Of a DNA stretch of 20,721 nucleotides, positions 14,591 through 20,509 are shown one piece after another. Below the pieces are notes generated by a model, which was not told the origin of the DNA, did no database searches, and saw nothing but the letters and a program-made list of their open reading frames with translations. Positions within the stretch are counted from its first letter, which is position 1. Each line of letters starts with the position of its first letter. The translations under genes and the position numbers were made by a program. Source of the DNA: ZC4RG19 sp036279475 (GTDB lineage Bacteria > Actinomycetota > Acidimicrobiia > Acidimicrobiales > VFJN01); contig DASUJB010000187.1 in the NCBI GenBank assembly GCA_036279475.1, forward strand, positions 1 through 20,721. The letters run 5' to 3'.

Positions 14591-14821
14591 TCAGCTCCCG
14601 AAGCCGACGCGTCGACCGGTGTCGCTACGACCGATCTCGACGTAGCTGACCTTGTCCACCGGGATGCCGAACTGGCGACCCCGGCGGTCGGTCAACCACA
14701 GCGTCCCCCCCTCGGCCAGCGTCTTGTCGACGTGCTGGCGCACGGCCTCGCTGTCGCTGCCGTCCTCGAGGATCACCTCGAGCTCCTTCGGTGAGTTCTT
14801 GACCCCGATGCGGACGTCCAC
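14591..14821 (-). CDS. DUF3107 family protein (Rv3208A/TB9.4 type)
   Basis: This 76-residue protein matches the DUF3107 family, small actinobacterial proteins of unknown function often labelled ATP-binding without evidence. Visible core: VRIGVKNSPKELEVILEDG, a central helix, GTLWLTDRRGRQFGIPVDKVSYVEIG, which looks like a beta-rich fold. GTG 14821 is chosen because GGAGG (14831-14827) lies 5 nt upstream and the conserved VRIGV follows at once. The frame could be extended to 14896 but without family sequence. It heads the operon DUF3107, ArsA-like 1, ArsA-like 2, PdtaS. Confidence 0.88.
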   Translation of the reverse strand: MDVRIGVKNSPKELEVILEDGSDSEAVRQHVDKTLAEGGTLWLTDRRGRQFGIPVDKVSYVEIGRSDTGRRVGFGS

Positions 14822-14848
14822 GTCTTCCTCCCGTGTCGAGCGCCGGTC

Positions 14849-14854
14849 ATCGTA
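14849..14854 (-). promoter_or_regulatory. -10 candidate TACGAT of the DUF3107 operon
   Basis: TACGAT on the minus strand lies 27 nt upstream of GTG 14821, leaving room for the GGAGG site in a short leader. The -35 region (CGGTGA) is weak. Confidence 0.4.
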
Positions 14855-15091
14855 GGGGGCCGTCGACGCCATCACCGACGCGGGCGACGCCCTCACGGAC
14901 GGAAGGTCCCACCTCCCCCGCCCGGCCGCGGGGCCGGGTCACCGGTCGGCGGCGGGGCCGGCTCGGCCAGCGCCGCCCCGGCTCGCCGAGCCCCACCGTG
15001 CCGCCGGGGCGGAGCCGAACCCGGCCGGGGCCGCGGGGGCGGCCGGTCACGGCACGCTGGCCCGAGCCACGGCGTGCCCGCTGGCCGTGGG
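14855..15091. other. Non-coding gap between DUF3107 and ArsR genes
   Basis: These roughly 240 bases are very GC-rich with runs such as GGCGGCGGGG and no frame resembling a protein family. The only structure I can support is the hairpin at its right end behind the ArsR gene and the -10 at its left edge. Confidence 0.5.
15051..15078 (-). terminator. Hairpin terminator after the ArsR gene
   Basis: GGCACGC pairs with GCGTGCC, and inside them TGGC pairs with GCCA around a 4-nt loop, giving an 11-bp stem with a 2-nt bulge. It begins 13 nt past the ArsR stop. Confidence 0.55.
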
Positions 15092-15442
15092 TCACCCCAG
15101 CTGGCGGCGGAGCCGAGCCAGGCGGTCGTCCCAGCGGCGGCCCGTGGCGACGGCCCAGGTCGCCAGGTCGTCGAGGGGAGCGGTCACGGCCGTGAACCGG
15201 GCCTCCCGCCCGGCGCGCTCGGCGACCACGAGGCCCGCCGCCCGCAGGACGTCGAGGTGCTTGGCCACCGCCTGCCGGGAGACGGGCAACCGGTCGGCCA
15301 CCGAGGTGGCCGTGACCGGACCGTCGTCCACCACGGTGCGGAGGACCGCTCGACGCGTCGGATCGGACAGCGCCGAGAAGAGGGCGTCGGGTGGCTCCGC
15401 GGGACCAGACCGCGGCGGGCCCGCACCGGCGCCTGGCGGCAC
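15092..15442 (-). CDS. ArsR-family winged-helix regulator of the SRPBCC-linked type
   Basis: This 116-residue DNA-binding protein has the ArsR winged helix from ALFSALSDPTRRAVLRTV (20-37) through TATSVADRLPVSRQAVAKHLDVLRAAGLV (44-72, recognition helix about 55-68) to the wing AERAGREARFTAV. No cysteine metal site is present, so it is not an arsenic sensor; this subgroup pairs with an SRPBCC/AHSA1 gene, as here. GTG 15442 is the nearest usable start before the domain, 19 bp after the SRPBCC stop; it leaves a Pro/Gly-rich leader of 18 residues and no clear Shine-Dalgarno, so the start is uncertain. It probably binds the twin GCAAC-N6-GTTGC sites upstream of the SRPBCC gene and so controls itself and the divergent clpP. 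The ligand is unknown. Confidence 0.82.
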   Translation of the reverse strand: MPPGAGAGPPRSGPAEPPDALFSALSDPTRRAVLRTVVDDGPVTATSVADRLPVSRQAVAKHLDVLRAAGLVVAERAGREARFTAVTAPLDDLATWAVATGRRWDDRLARLRRQLG

Positions 15443-15461
15443 CTCGGGACAGGCCGGGCCG

Positions 15462-16016
15462 TCACGCCCGCCCGGCACCGGCCCCCACGCGCGGCTCGGG
15501 GTCGGGCGCGCCGGCGGCCCGGCGGCCCCGGGAGCAGGACGGTCGCCGCGGCGACCGCCCCGCGGTGGGCGCCAGCCGCCCGGCGGCGCACCCGCCACGC
15601 CCGGCCCGGCACCGCCGGGACCCCGGGCACCGCGCCCCGCCCCCCACGGGTGGCCCGACCGACGCCCGGGCCACGGGAACCGCGGCGGGGCGGACCTCGG
15701 TCACCACGACGCGTGTGCCCCCCACGACCGGTCGGAGCACGACGGTGACCGTCGAGGCCTCCTCCTCGTCGCCGGGGTGCCACCAGGTCCACACCAGCCG
15801 CTCACCTGGCCTGCTCTCGTCGACGCGGACCCGGCGAGCCCGGGCGTCGGGGTCGTCGAGCCACCGTGCCCGCTCCGCCGGGTCGGACACGACCCGCCAC
15901 ACCTCACCGGTCCCCGCGTCGACCTCGACGTCACGGATGATCTCTCGGGACGGAGTGTGGTGGCCAGGGGGAGGCTCCACCGGGTCGGGGCGCGCCGGCG
16001 TCGAGTGGTCGTCCAT
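15462..16016 (-). CDS. SRPBCC (AHSA1/START-like) domain protein, odd C-terminus
   Basis: This 184-residue protein has an SRPBCC fold over about residues 25-115: REIIRDVEVDAGTGEVWRVVSDPAERARWL, then ERLVWTWWHPGDEEEASTVTVVL and GTRVVVTEVRP. Such domains bind hydrophobic ligands, and this kind is usually encoded just before an ArsR repressor. From about residue 125 the sequence becomes an Arg/Gly/Pro/Cys-rich tail with no sign of the long C-terminal helix that closes the fold, so the 3' part may be frameshifted or degenerate; no other frame restores an obvious helix. ATG 16016 is chosen over 16028 and 16070 because TATGGT sits 7 nt upstream. Role: probably ligand-binding partner of the ArsR protein, inference only. 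Confidence 0.72.
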   Translation of the reverse strand: MDDHSTPARPDPVEPPPGHHTPSREIIRDVEVDAGTGEVWRVVSDPAERARWLDDPDARARRVRVDESRPGERLVWTWWHPGDEEEASTVTVVLRPVVGGTRVVVTEVRPAAVPVARASVGPPVGGGARCPGSRRCRAGRGGCAAGRLAPTAGRSPRRPSCSRGRRAAGAPDPEPRVGAGAGRA

Positions 16017-16020
16017 GGAC

Positions 16021-16036
16021 GCAACCATACAGTTGC
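16021..16036. promoter_or_regulatory. Operator 1, GCAAC-N6-GTTGC
   Basis: A perfect 5-6-5 inverted repeat. It contains the minus-strand -10 TATGGT (16029-16024) of the SRPBCC-ArsR operon and overlaps the -35 TTGCAC of clpP, so a bound repressor would block both promoters. Confidence 0.75.
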
Positions 16037-16052
16037 ACGTCCTGTCCGGCAG
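16024..16052 (-). promoter_or_regulatory. SRPBCC-ArsR promoter, CTGCCG-N17-TATGGT
   Basis: On the minus strand CTGCCG (16052-16047) is followed after 17 bp by TATGGT (16029-16024), 7 nt before ATG 16016. The transcript would be leaderless. The promoter overlaps the divergent clpP promoter almost entirely. Confidence 0.5.
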
Positions 16053-16061
16053 GCCTACGGT
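16033..16061 (+). promoter_or_regulatory. clpP promoter, TTGCAC-N17-TACGGT
   Basis: TTGCAC (16033-16038) and TACGGT (16056-16061) are 17 bp apart. The start would fall near 16068, inside operator 2, with a leader of about 34 nt carrying GGAGG. Confidence 0.55.
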
Positions 16062-16066
16062 CTCGC

Positions 16067-16082
16067 GCAACCAATCAGTTGC
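16067..16082. promoter_or_regulatory. Operator 2, GCAAC-N6-GTTGC
   Basis: A second perfect 5-6-5 inverted repeat, 46 bp from operator 1; the two also match as 21-bp direct repeats with few differences. It covers the predicted clpP transcription start. Confidence 0.75.
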
Positions 16083-16101
16083 ACATCAGCGGAGGCCCGT
16101 C

Positions 16102-16740
16102 GTGCTCGTCCCCACCGTCATCGAGACCAGCGGCCGTGTCGAGCGCGCCTACGACATCTACTCCCGCCTGCTCCGCGAGCGCATCGTCTTCCTGGGCACG
16201 GTCCTCGACGAGGCGGCGGCGAACCTGGTGGTCGCCCAGCTCCTCCACCTCGAGGGGGAGGACGTCGACAAGCCGGTCAGCCTGTACGTCAACTCCCCGG
16301 GTGGCGACATGACGGCCCTGTTCGCGGTGTACGACGCCATGCAGTTCCTGGGCCCGCCCGTGCACACGGTATGCGTGGGCCAGGCCAGCTCGGCGGCCGC
16401 CGTGCTCCTGGCCGCGGGCGAGCCCGGGCACCGCGCCACGCTGCCGAATGCCCGCATCCTCATCCACCAGCCCCACGGCGGCGCCCAGGGCCAGTCCAGC
16501 GACATGGAGATCCAGGTACGGGAGATGGTCACCATGCGGGAGCGGATGGTCGACATCCTCGTGGAGCGCACCGGTCGGGACCGCGACCGCATCGTGGCCG
16601 ACATCGACCGCGACTTCATCCTGCGCGGCGACGACGCCGTGGCCTACGGCATGGTCGACGCGGTCATCACCCACCGGCGCCGCCGGCCCAGCGCGGGGTT
16701 CGCCTCCACCGGCGAGCGCCACGCCACCGCCCCGGGTTGA
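16102..16740 (+). CDS. clpP: ATP-dependent Clp protease proteolytic subunit (ClpP)
   Basis: This 212-residue serine peptidase is a ClpP, which forms a heptameric degradation chamber fed by a Clp ATPase. The catalytic triad is intact: S97 in GQASSAAAVLLAAG, H122 in LIHQP and D171 in ADIDRDF. The VNSPGGD loop (63-69) is canonical and the SAAA after the catalytic serine resembles actinobacterial ClpP2-like paralogues. GTG 16102 follows GGAGG (16091-16095) by 6 nt. The C-terminus (about 190-212) is a basic, variable tail. No second clpP, clpX, clpC or tig is adjacent, so this is a solitary paralogue, separate from any housekeeping clpP1P2 operon. It diverges from the SRPBCC-ArsR operon and shares its operators, suggesting conditional expression. 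Which Clp ATPase it partners is unknown. Confidence 0.92.
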   Translation: MLVPTVIETSGRVERAYDIYSRLLRERIVFLGTVLDEAAANLVVAQLLHLEGEDVDKPVSLYVNSPGGDMTALFAVYDAMQFLGPPVHTVCVGQASSAAAVLLAAGEPGHRATLPNARILIHQPHGGAQGQSSDMEIQVREMVTMRERMVDILVERTGRDRDRIVADIDRDFILRGDDAVAYGMVDAVITHRRRRPSAGFASTGERHATAPG

Positions 16741-16813
16741 CCCGCTCCCCCCTGGGGCGGGCCGCGCCCGGGCACGGGCCCACGGGTGCGAGCGCCCGGG
16801 GCCGGGCAGGCCG

Positions 16814-17260
16814 TCAGGCCGGCGGGTCGACGTCGCTCCAGGGGAGGGCGTCGCGGCCCGCTGCAGTCGGCGGCTCGGCGGGCACCACCGTGCCGGCCCA
16901 GGTCTCGACGACCAGGGCACCCCCCGGCACCGGATCGCCGTACAGGGTGGCGACGGCCCGCCCGGCCGGCCGGGCCAGGCCGCTCTCCGCCGCCCGGACC
17001 ACCAGGAACGGGATCGCCCCCGCCTCGGCGGACGGCTCGTACAAGGCCACGACCACGGCAGTGCCCGCCCGCCGCGGGCCCGTGGCCGCCCACAGGCGGG
17101 CCAGCGCCCCCACGACGTCGGGGCCGCGCCGGGCCGCCTCCGACCACCAGCGGACCTTGACCCGGCGCCGCGCCAGGCCGGACCGGGCCAGGTAGGCGGC
17201 CGTGCACGCTGCTTGCGCCACGACCCAGCGCTGGGGCTCGGTCACCGGTGCCGACCTCAT
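16814..17260 (-). CDS. Hypothetical protein, unrecognised
   Basis: I do not recognise this 148-residue protein. It has a basic N-terminal half (VTEPQRWVVAQAACTAAYL, then RRRVKVRWWSEAARRGPDVV) and a more hydrophobic middle with VVVALYEPS and IPFLVVRAA, ending in an acidic tail with SDVDPPA. There is no signal peptide, clear membrane segment or catalytic motif. Support for a real gene: ATG 17260 has GAGGG 4 nt upstream and a -10 (TACCCT) 9 nt upstream, the frame shows normal third-position GC bias, and the space is otherwise empty. It stands alone, tail to tail with clpP and head to head with the hydrolase. Confidence 0.6.
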   Translation of the reverse strand: MRSAPVTEPQRWVVAQAACTAAYLARSGLARRRVKVRWWSEAARRGPDVVGALARLWAATGPRRAGTAVVVALYEPSAEAGAIPFLVVRAAESGLARPAGRAVATLYGDPVPGGALVVETWAGTVVPAEPPTAAGRDALPWSDVDPPA

Positions 17261-17269
17261 CGGCCCTCG

Positions 17270-17275
17270 AGGGTA
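17270..17275 (-). promoter_or_regulatory. -10 element TACCCT of the hypothetical gene
   Basis: TACCCT on the minus strand lies 9 nt before ATG 17260, the same geometry as the phosphatase promoter. Confidence 0.4.
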
Positions 17276-17290
17276 GGCCGGGCCCGGAGC

Positions 17291-17334
17291 CACCGGTCGC
17301 CCATCACCGCTCACCGGTCGCCGCTCACCGGTCG
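17291..17334. repeat. CACCGGTCG repeats
   Basis: CACCGGTCG occurs at 17291, 17313 and 17327; the last two lie within 12-bp copies (GCTCACCGGTCG) at 14-bp spacing. Confidence 0.6.
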
Positions 17335-17340
17335 GGAATC

Positions 17341-17368
17341 GGCAAGCGGCAAGCGGCAAGCGGCAAGC
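17341..17368. repeat. Four tandem GGCAAGC heptamers
   Basis: Exactly four head-to-tail copies of GGCAAGC span 28 bp and abut the GCTGAC palindrome. They probably arose by replication slippage; copy number may vary between strains. Confidence 0.85.
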
Positions 17369-17384
17369 TGACGGAACTGTCAGC
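17367..17384. promoter_or_regulatory. Palindrome GCTGAC-N6-GTCAGC upstream of the hydrolase
   Basis: A perfect 6-6-6 inverted repeat lies 27 bp before the hydrolase start. Its size and symmetry suit a TetR- or GntR-type dimer. No regulator gene is adjacent. Confidence 0.55.
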
Positions 17385-17410
17385 CGACGGCGCCCCGGTG
17401 GCACGCTGGC

Positions 17411-18271
17411 GTGATGGACGCCGACCTCCGACTCCCGGGCGACGGGCTCACCCTGGCCGCCGACGCCTACGGCCCCGTGGACGGCCCGCCCGTCGTACTG
17501 CTCCACGGAGGCGGGCAGACCCGACACGCCTGGGCGGGCACGGCGCGGCTCCTGGGGGACAAGGGCTGGCGAGCCACCACCGTCGACCTGCGGGGCCACG
17601 GCGACAGCGACTGGGCGGGGACCGGCGACGGCTACACCCTCGACGCCTTCGCCGCCGACGTGCGAGCCGTGGCCGCGGCGCAGCCCCGCCCGCCGGCGCT
17701 GATCGGTGCCTCGCTCGGAGGCCTGAGCGCCCTCACCGCCATCGCCGAGGCGCCCCCCGACACCACCGTGGCCTCGGCGCTCGTCCTCGTGGACGTGGCG
17801 CCTCGGCTGGAGGTCCGCGGCGTCGAGCGCATCACCCGGTTCATGCTCGGCCACCTCGACGGCTTCGCCAGCCTCGAAGAGGTCGCCGACGCGGTGTCCG
17901 CCTACAACCCGCACCGCCCACGCCCGCGTGACCTGTCGGGCCTGCGCAAGAACGTGCGCCGCCACGAGGACGGCCGCTGGTACTGGCACTGGGATCCGGC
18001 GTTCCTGCAGAGCGGTGGGGACGAGACCCGCAGCGTCCGCAACGAGGACCGCCTCGACGAGGATGCCCGGGCCGTCACCGTCCCCACGCTCCTGGTGCGA
18101 GGCCGGCAGAGCGACGTCCTCTCGGAGGAGGGCGTGCGCCACACCCTCGAGCTCATGCCCGGGGCCCGGTACGTCGACGTGGGTGGTGCCGGCCACATGG
18201 TGGCCGGCGACCGCAACGACGCCTTCAACGACGCCGTCGTCGAGTTCCTGCGGGAGGAGCTCCCCGTGTAG
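17411..18271 (+). CDS. Alpha/beta hydrolase
   Basis: This 286-residue protein is a cytosolic alpha/beta hydrolase with a complete triad: nucleophile S101 in GASLGG (99-104), acid D235 after LLVRGRQS and H262 in GAGHMVAG. The oxyanion segment is LLHGGGQTRHAW (30-41) and the strand-turn DLRGHGDSDW follows. The serine nucleophile excludes epoxide hydrolases and dehalogenases, which use Asp. The cap domain (about 130-200) includes the tryptophan-rich RWYWHWDP, typical of esterase or chloroperoxidase-like members that hydrolyse small esters. GTG 17411 and ATG 17414 are adjacent in frame; either could be used. No Shine-Dalgarno or clear -10 is visible. The substrate cannot be named. Confidence 0.88.
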   Translation: MMDADLRLPGDGLTLAADAYGPVDGPPVVLLHGGGQTRHAWAGTARLLGDKGWRATTVDLRGHGDSDWAGTGDGYTLDAFAADVRAVAAAQPRPPALIGASLGGLSALTAIAEAPPDTTVASALVLVDVAPRLEVRGVERITRFMLGHLDGFASLEEVADAVSAYNPHRPRPRDLSGLRKNVRRHEDGRWYWHWDPAFLQSGGDETRSVRNEDRLDEDARAVTVPTLLVRGRQSDVLSEEGVRHTLELMPGARYVDVGGAGHMVAGDRNDAFNDAVVEFLREELPV

Positions 18272-18273
18272 GA

Positions 18274-18300
18274 GGCGGGCGCCCCACCCGGGGCACCGCC
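18274..18300. terminator. Hairpin between the convergent hydrolase and mrp genes
   Basis: GGCGG pairs with CCGCC and GCCCC with GGGGC around an ACCC loop, a 10-bp interrupted stem 3 nt after the hydrolase stop and 26 bp before the mrp stop. It may serve both directions. Confidence 0.55.
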
Positions 18301-18326
18301 CGCGGCGGAGGGCGCGGGCGCCCGGC

Positions 18327-19472
18327 TCACCCGATGCGCAGCTCCGAGCGGTAGATGCGGCGGGGAGCCAGCTCCACGTCGACCAGCTGCGCCATCTCGT
18401 GGAACACCTCGGCCGCCTCGCCGTCGGGCTCGGTGACGACGATCGGGGCACCGGCGTCACCGCCGGCGCGCAGGGCGGGCACGAGCGGCACCTGGCCCAC
18501 CAGCGGCACTCCCAGGCGCTCCGCCAGGTCGGCACCGCCACCGGCACCGAACAGCTCGTAGCGACGGCCGTCGTCGCCCGTGAACCAGGACATGTTCTCG
18601 ATCACGCCCTTCACCTCGAGGTTCACCTTGCGGGCCATGAAGGCGGCCCGCTGCGCCACCCGCTGGGCCGCCGGCTGGGGCGTGGTCACGACGTACACCT
18701 CGGCCCGGGGCAGGAACTGCGCCAGGCTGATCGAGATGTCGCCGGTGCCCGGGGGCAGGTCGACGACGAGGTAGTCGGGGTCGTCCCAGTAGACGTCGGT
18801 CAGGAACTGCTCCAGCGCCTTGTGCAGCATCGGCCCCCGCCAGATGACCGGCTGGTCCTCGGCGGCGAAGAAGCCCATGGAGATGCACCGCACGCCGTGG
18901 GACTCGGGCGGGACGAGCATCTGGTCGATGACCACTGGCGGGTGCTGGACGCCCAGCATGCGGGGGATGGAGAAGCCCCAGACGTCGGCGTCGACCACCG
19001 CCACGTCGCGGCCCCGGCGGGCGAGGGCGACCGCCAGGTTGGTGGTGACCGACGACTTGCCCACGCCACCCTTGCCCGACGCCACCAGCAGGACACGGGT
19101 CTTGTTGGACGGGTCGGCGAAGGGGATCTCGCGGCCCTCGGCGTGGCCGTGGGCGTGCTGGCTGCCCGCGGTGGCGGCCGGGTCGCCGTGGATCTTCGCC
19201 CGCAGCGCCGCCCGCTCCTCGTCGGTCATGACGGTGAAGTCCAGGTCCAGGCCGTCGACGCCGTCGAGGGACTCGACCGCCGCGGTCACCCTGTCGGTGA
19301 TCTCGGCGCGCAGGGGGCAACCGGCGATGGTGAGGGCGATCGTGACCGCCACGCGGGGGCCGTCGACGTCGATGCGCCGCACCATGTCGAGGTCGACGAT
19401 GCTGCGGTGCAGCTCGGGATCGTCGATGGGGCGGAGGACCTCGAGGACCTGGTCTTCGGAGACGGGCATCAT
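18327..19472 (-). CDS. mrp: Mrp/ApbC/Nbp35-family P-loop ATPase, Fe-S cluster carrier
   Basis: This 381-residue protein has an N-terminal DUF59/MIP18 domain (about 5-95, with its conserved cysteine C52 in IAGCPLRAEI) and an Mrp ATPase domain: Walker A GKGGVGKSS (133-141), VVDADVWGFSIPRMLG (159-174) and VDLPPGTGD (237-245). The family loads and delivers [4Fe-4S] clusters. Where cluster-binding members have CXXC after ENMS, this protein reads ENMSWFTGDDGRRYELFG (292-309) with no cysteine, so it may not carry a bridging cluster in the standard way. A His-rich linker (about 104-115) joins the domains. ATG 19472 or the next codon, ATG 19469, is the start; GGGGAGC is close upstream. It diverges from a SufR-like regulator, which fits Fe-S homeostasis. 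Confidence 0.93.
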   Translation of the reverse strand: MMPVSEDQVLEVLRPIDDPELHRSIVDLDMVRRIDVDGPRVAVTIALTIAGCPLRAEITDRVTAAVESLDGVDGLDLDFTVMTDEERAALRAKIHGDPAATAGSQHAHGHAEGREIPFADPSNKTRVLLVASGKGGVGKSSVTTNLAVALARRGRDVAVVDADVWGFSIPRMLGVQHPPVVIDQMLVPPESHGVRCISMGFFAAEDQPVIWRGPMLHKALEQFLTDVYWDDPDYLVVDLPPGTGDISISLAQFLPRAEVYVVTTPQPAAQRVAQRAAFMARKVNLEVKGVIENMSWFTGDDGRRYELFGAGGGADLAERLGVPLVGQVPLVPALRAGGDAGAPIVVTEPDGEAAEVFHEMAQLVDVELAPRRIYRSELRIG

Positions 19473-19543
19473 GCTCCCCGGGCGGGACGGCGGTCTGCTG
19501 TCGCGTGGTCGCGTGGCGCGGCACGGTGGGACAGGGATTTCCA

Positions 19544-19555
19544 CTACGGCCGTAG
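19544..19555. promoter_or_regulatory. 12-bp palindrome CTACGGCCGTAG, likely operator of the SufR-like regulator
   Basis: A perfect palindrome immediately upstream of the plus-strand -10 TAGAAT and covering the predicted start of the minus-strand transcript towards mrp. A dimer bound here would block both. Confidence 0.6.
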
Positions 19556-19556
19556 G

Positions 19557-19563
19557 TAGAATA
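19557..19563. promoter_or_regulatory. Overlapping divergent -10 elements TAGAAT (+) and TATTCT (-)
   Basis: TAGAAT (19557-19562) stands 7 nt before GTG 19570 on the plus strand, a leaderless start. TATTCT (19563-19558) on the minus strand would start transcription near 19551, with a leader of about 80 nt to mrp. The two share five base pairs. The minus -35 is poor. Confidence 0.5.
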
Positions 19564-19569
19564 CCGCCC

Positions 19570-20295
19570 GTGGACCGGCCGCCCCTCTCGCCCACCGATT
19601 TCGCGTCGGCCGTCACGGCGATCGCGTCGGCCTTCGGCGACCCCACCCGCCGCCAGATCTACCTCTACGTGCACGAGCACGTCGACGGCGTCACCGCCGC
19701 CGCGGTGGCCGCGACCTTCGACCTGCACCCCAACGTGGCCCGCCACCACCTGGACAAGCTGGTGGCGGGCGGCTACGTCGAGGTGGCCGTGTCCCGCCCC
19801 GAGGCCGGCGGGGCGGGACGGCCCTCGAAGCGCTACCGGGTGGTGGCACCCGAGATCTCCCTCGACCTGGCCCTACGCCACGACGACGTCCTCGTCGAGC
19901 TCCTGGGCCGAGCCCTCGCCGAGCTGGGCGAGCCGCGGGCCGAGGCCCTCGCCGAGGCCGTGGGCGTCGATTACGGGCGGGCGCTGGCCACGGCCATGAC
20001 GCCCGGCTCCGACCGCCACCGGTCCTTCCAGGCCGCCCTCCACGCCGTCGCCGACGCCCTCACGGCCCGTGGCTTCGCGGCACACGCCGAGCGCCACGGC
20101 GACCAGCTCCGCATCGTCAGCGAGAACTGCCCCTTCGGCGGAGCGGCCATCGAGCACCCCGTCATCTGCGCGGTCGACCGGGGCATGGTGCGGGGCATGC
20201 TGGCCGAGCTCTACGGCCAGGACCTGACGACCGAGACGGCGCTGTCGCTGCCGACGGGCGCCGAGAGGTGCGTCACCGCCGTCCAGGCCGGCTGA
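19570..20295 (+). CDS. SufR-like iron-sulfur winged-helix repressor
   Basis: This 241-residue regulator has an ArsR/DeoR-like winged helix (about 20-92: FGDPTRRQIYLYV, then AAAVAATFDLHPNVARHHLDKLVAGGYV and the wing GAGRPSKRYR) and a C-terminal sensory domain with C187, C200 and C234. The CPF-X10-C spacing (C-X12-C) is that of SufR-type repressors, which hold an Fe-S cluster and repress Fe-S assembly genes; the third cysteine is 33 residues further on, giving three ligands rather than the four of cyanobacterial SufR. GTG 19570 is fixed by TAGAAT 7 nt upstream. Neighbours, mrp on one side and a cysteine desulfurase on the other, support a role in Fe-S supply. Binding to the palindrome at 19544 is inferred. 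Confidence 0.87.
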   Translation: MDRPPLSPTDFASAVTAIASAFGDPTRRQIYLYVHEHVDGVTAAAVAATFDLHPNVARHHLDKLVAGGYVEVAVSRPEAGGAGRPSKRYRVVAPEISLDLALRHDDVLVELLGRALAELGEPRAEALAEAVGVDYGRALATAMTPGSDRHRSFQAALHAVADALTARGFAAHAERHGDQLRIVSENCPFGGAAIEHPVICAVDRGMVRGMLAELYGQDLTTETALSLPTGAERCVTAVQAG

Positions 20296-20496
20296 CCGGC
20301 GCGGTCGGCCACGCCGCGCGCCCCCACCGCTCGACGCGCCAGCACCGTCCCCGGCGAGGGCCCCGTCCCGGGCCGGGCCACGGCCCCGGTCAGGGCTCCG
20401 GCCCCGGTGAGGGGCCACCCCGGCCCCGCCGGTGACCGACGCCCGGCCCCGGCAGGCGCGGCCCGAGGGCGGGTCGGGCGGCCACCGGGGCGCCGC
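20296..20496. other. Non-coding gap before the cysteine desulfurase gene
   Basis: About 200 bases of extreme GC content, with GGCCCCGGT repeated near 20382 and 20399 (as GGCCCCGGTCAGGG and GGCCCCGGTGAGGG). Several overlapping GC stems are possible, none distinctive. The only regulatory element seen is the -10 just downstream. Confidence 0.4.
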
Positions 20497-20502
20497 TACC
20501 GT
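20497..20502 (+). promoter_or_regulatory. -10 element TACCGT of the cysteine desulfurase gene
   Basis: TACCGT lies 7 nt before GTG 20510, with no Shine-Dalgarno between, again a leaderless arrangement. It gives the gene a promoter of its own, separate from the SufR-like gene. Confidence 0.45.
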
Positions 20503-20509
20503 TCCCGGC

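Noticed and set aside
15092..15442. Arsenic-resistance operon suggested by ArsR and ArsA names
   Set aside because: The ArsR lacks metal-binding cysteines, the ArsA-like ATPases are of the Get3-like Rv3679/Rv3680 type, and no arsB, acr3 or arsC is present.
17291..17384. CRISPR-like array
   Set aside because: Repeats are 7-14 bp and contiguous, without spacers or cas genes.
17261..18547. Upstream extension of the hypothetical gene's minus frame to 18547
   Set aside because: It lies antisense to the alpha/beta hydrolase and low-complexity in sequence; ATG 17260 has ribosome-site and -10 support.
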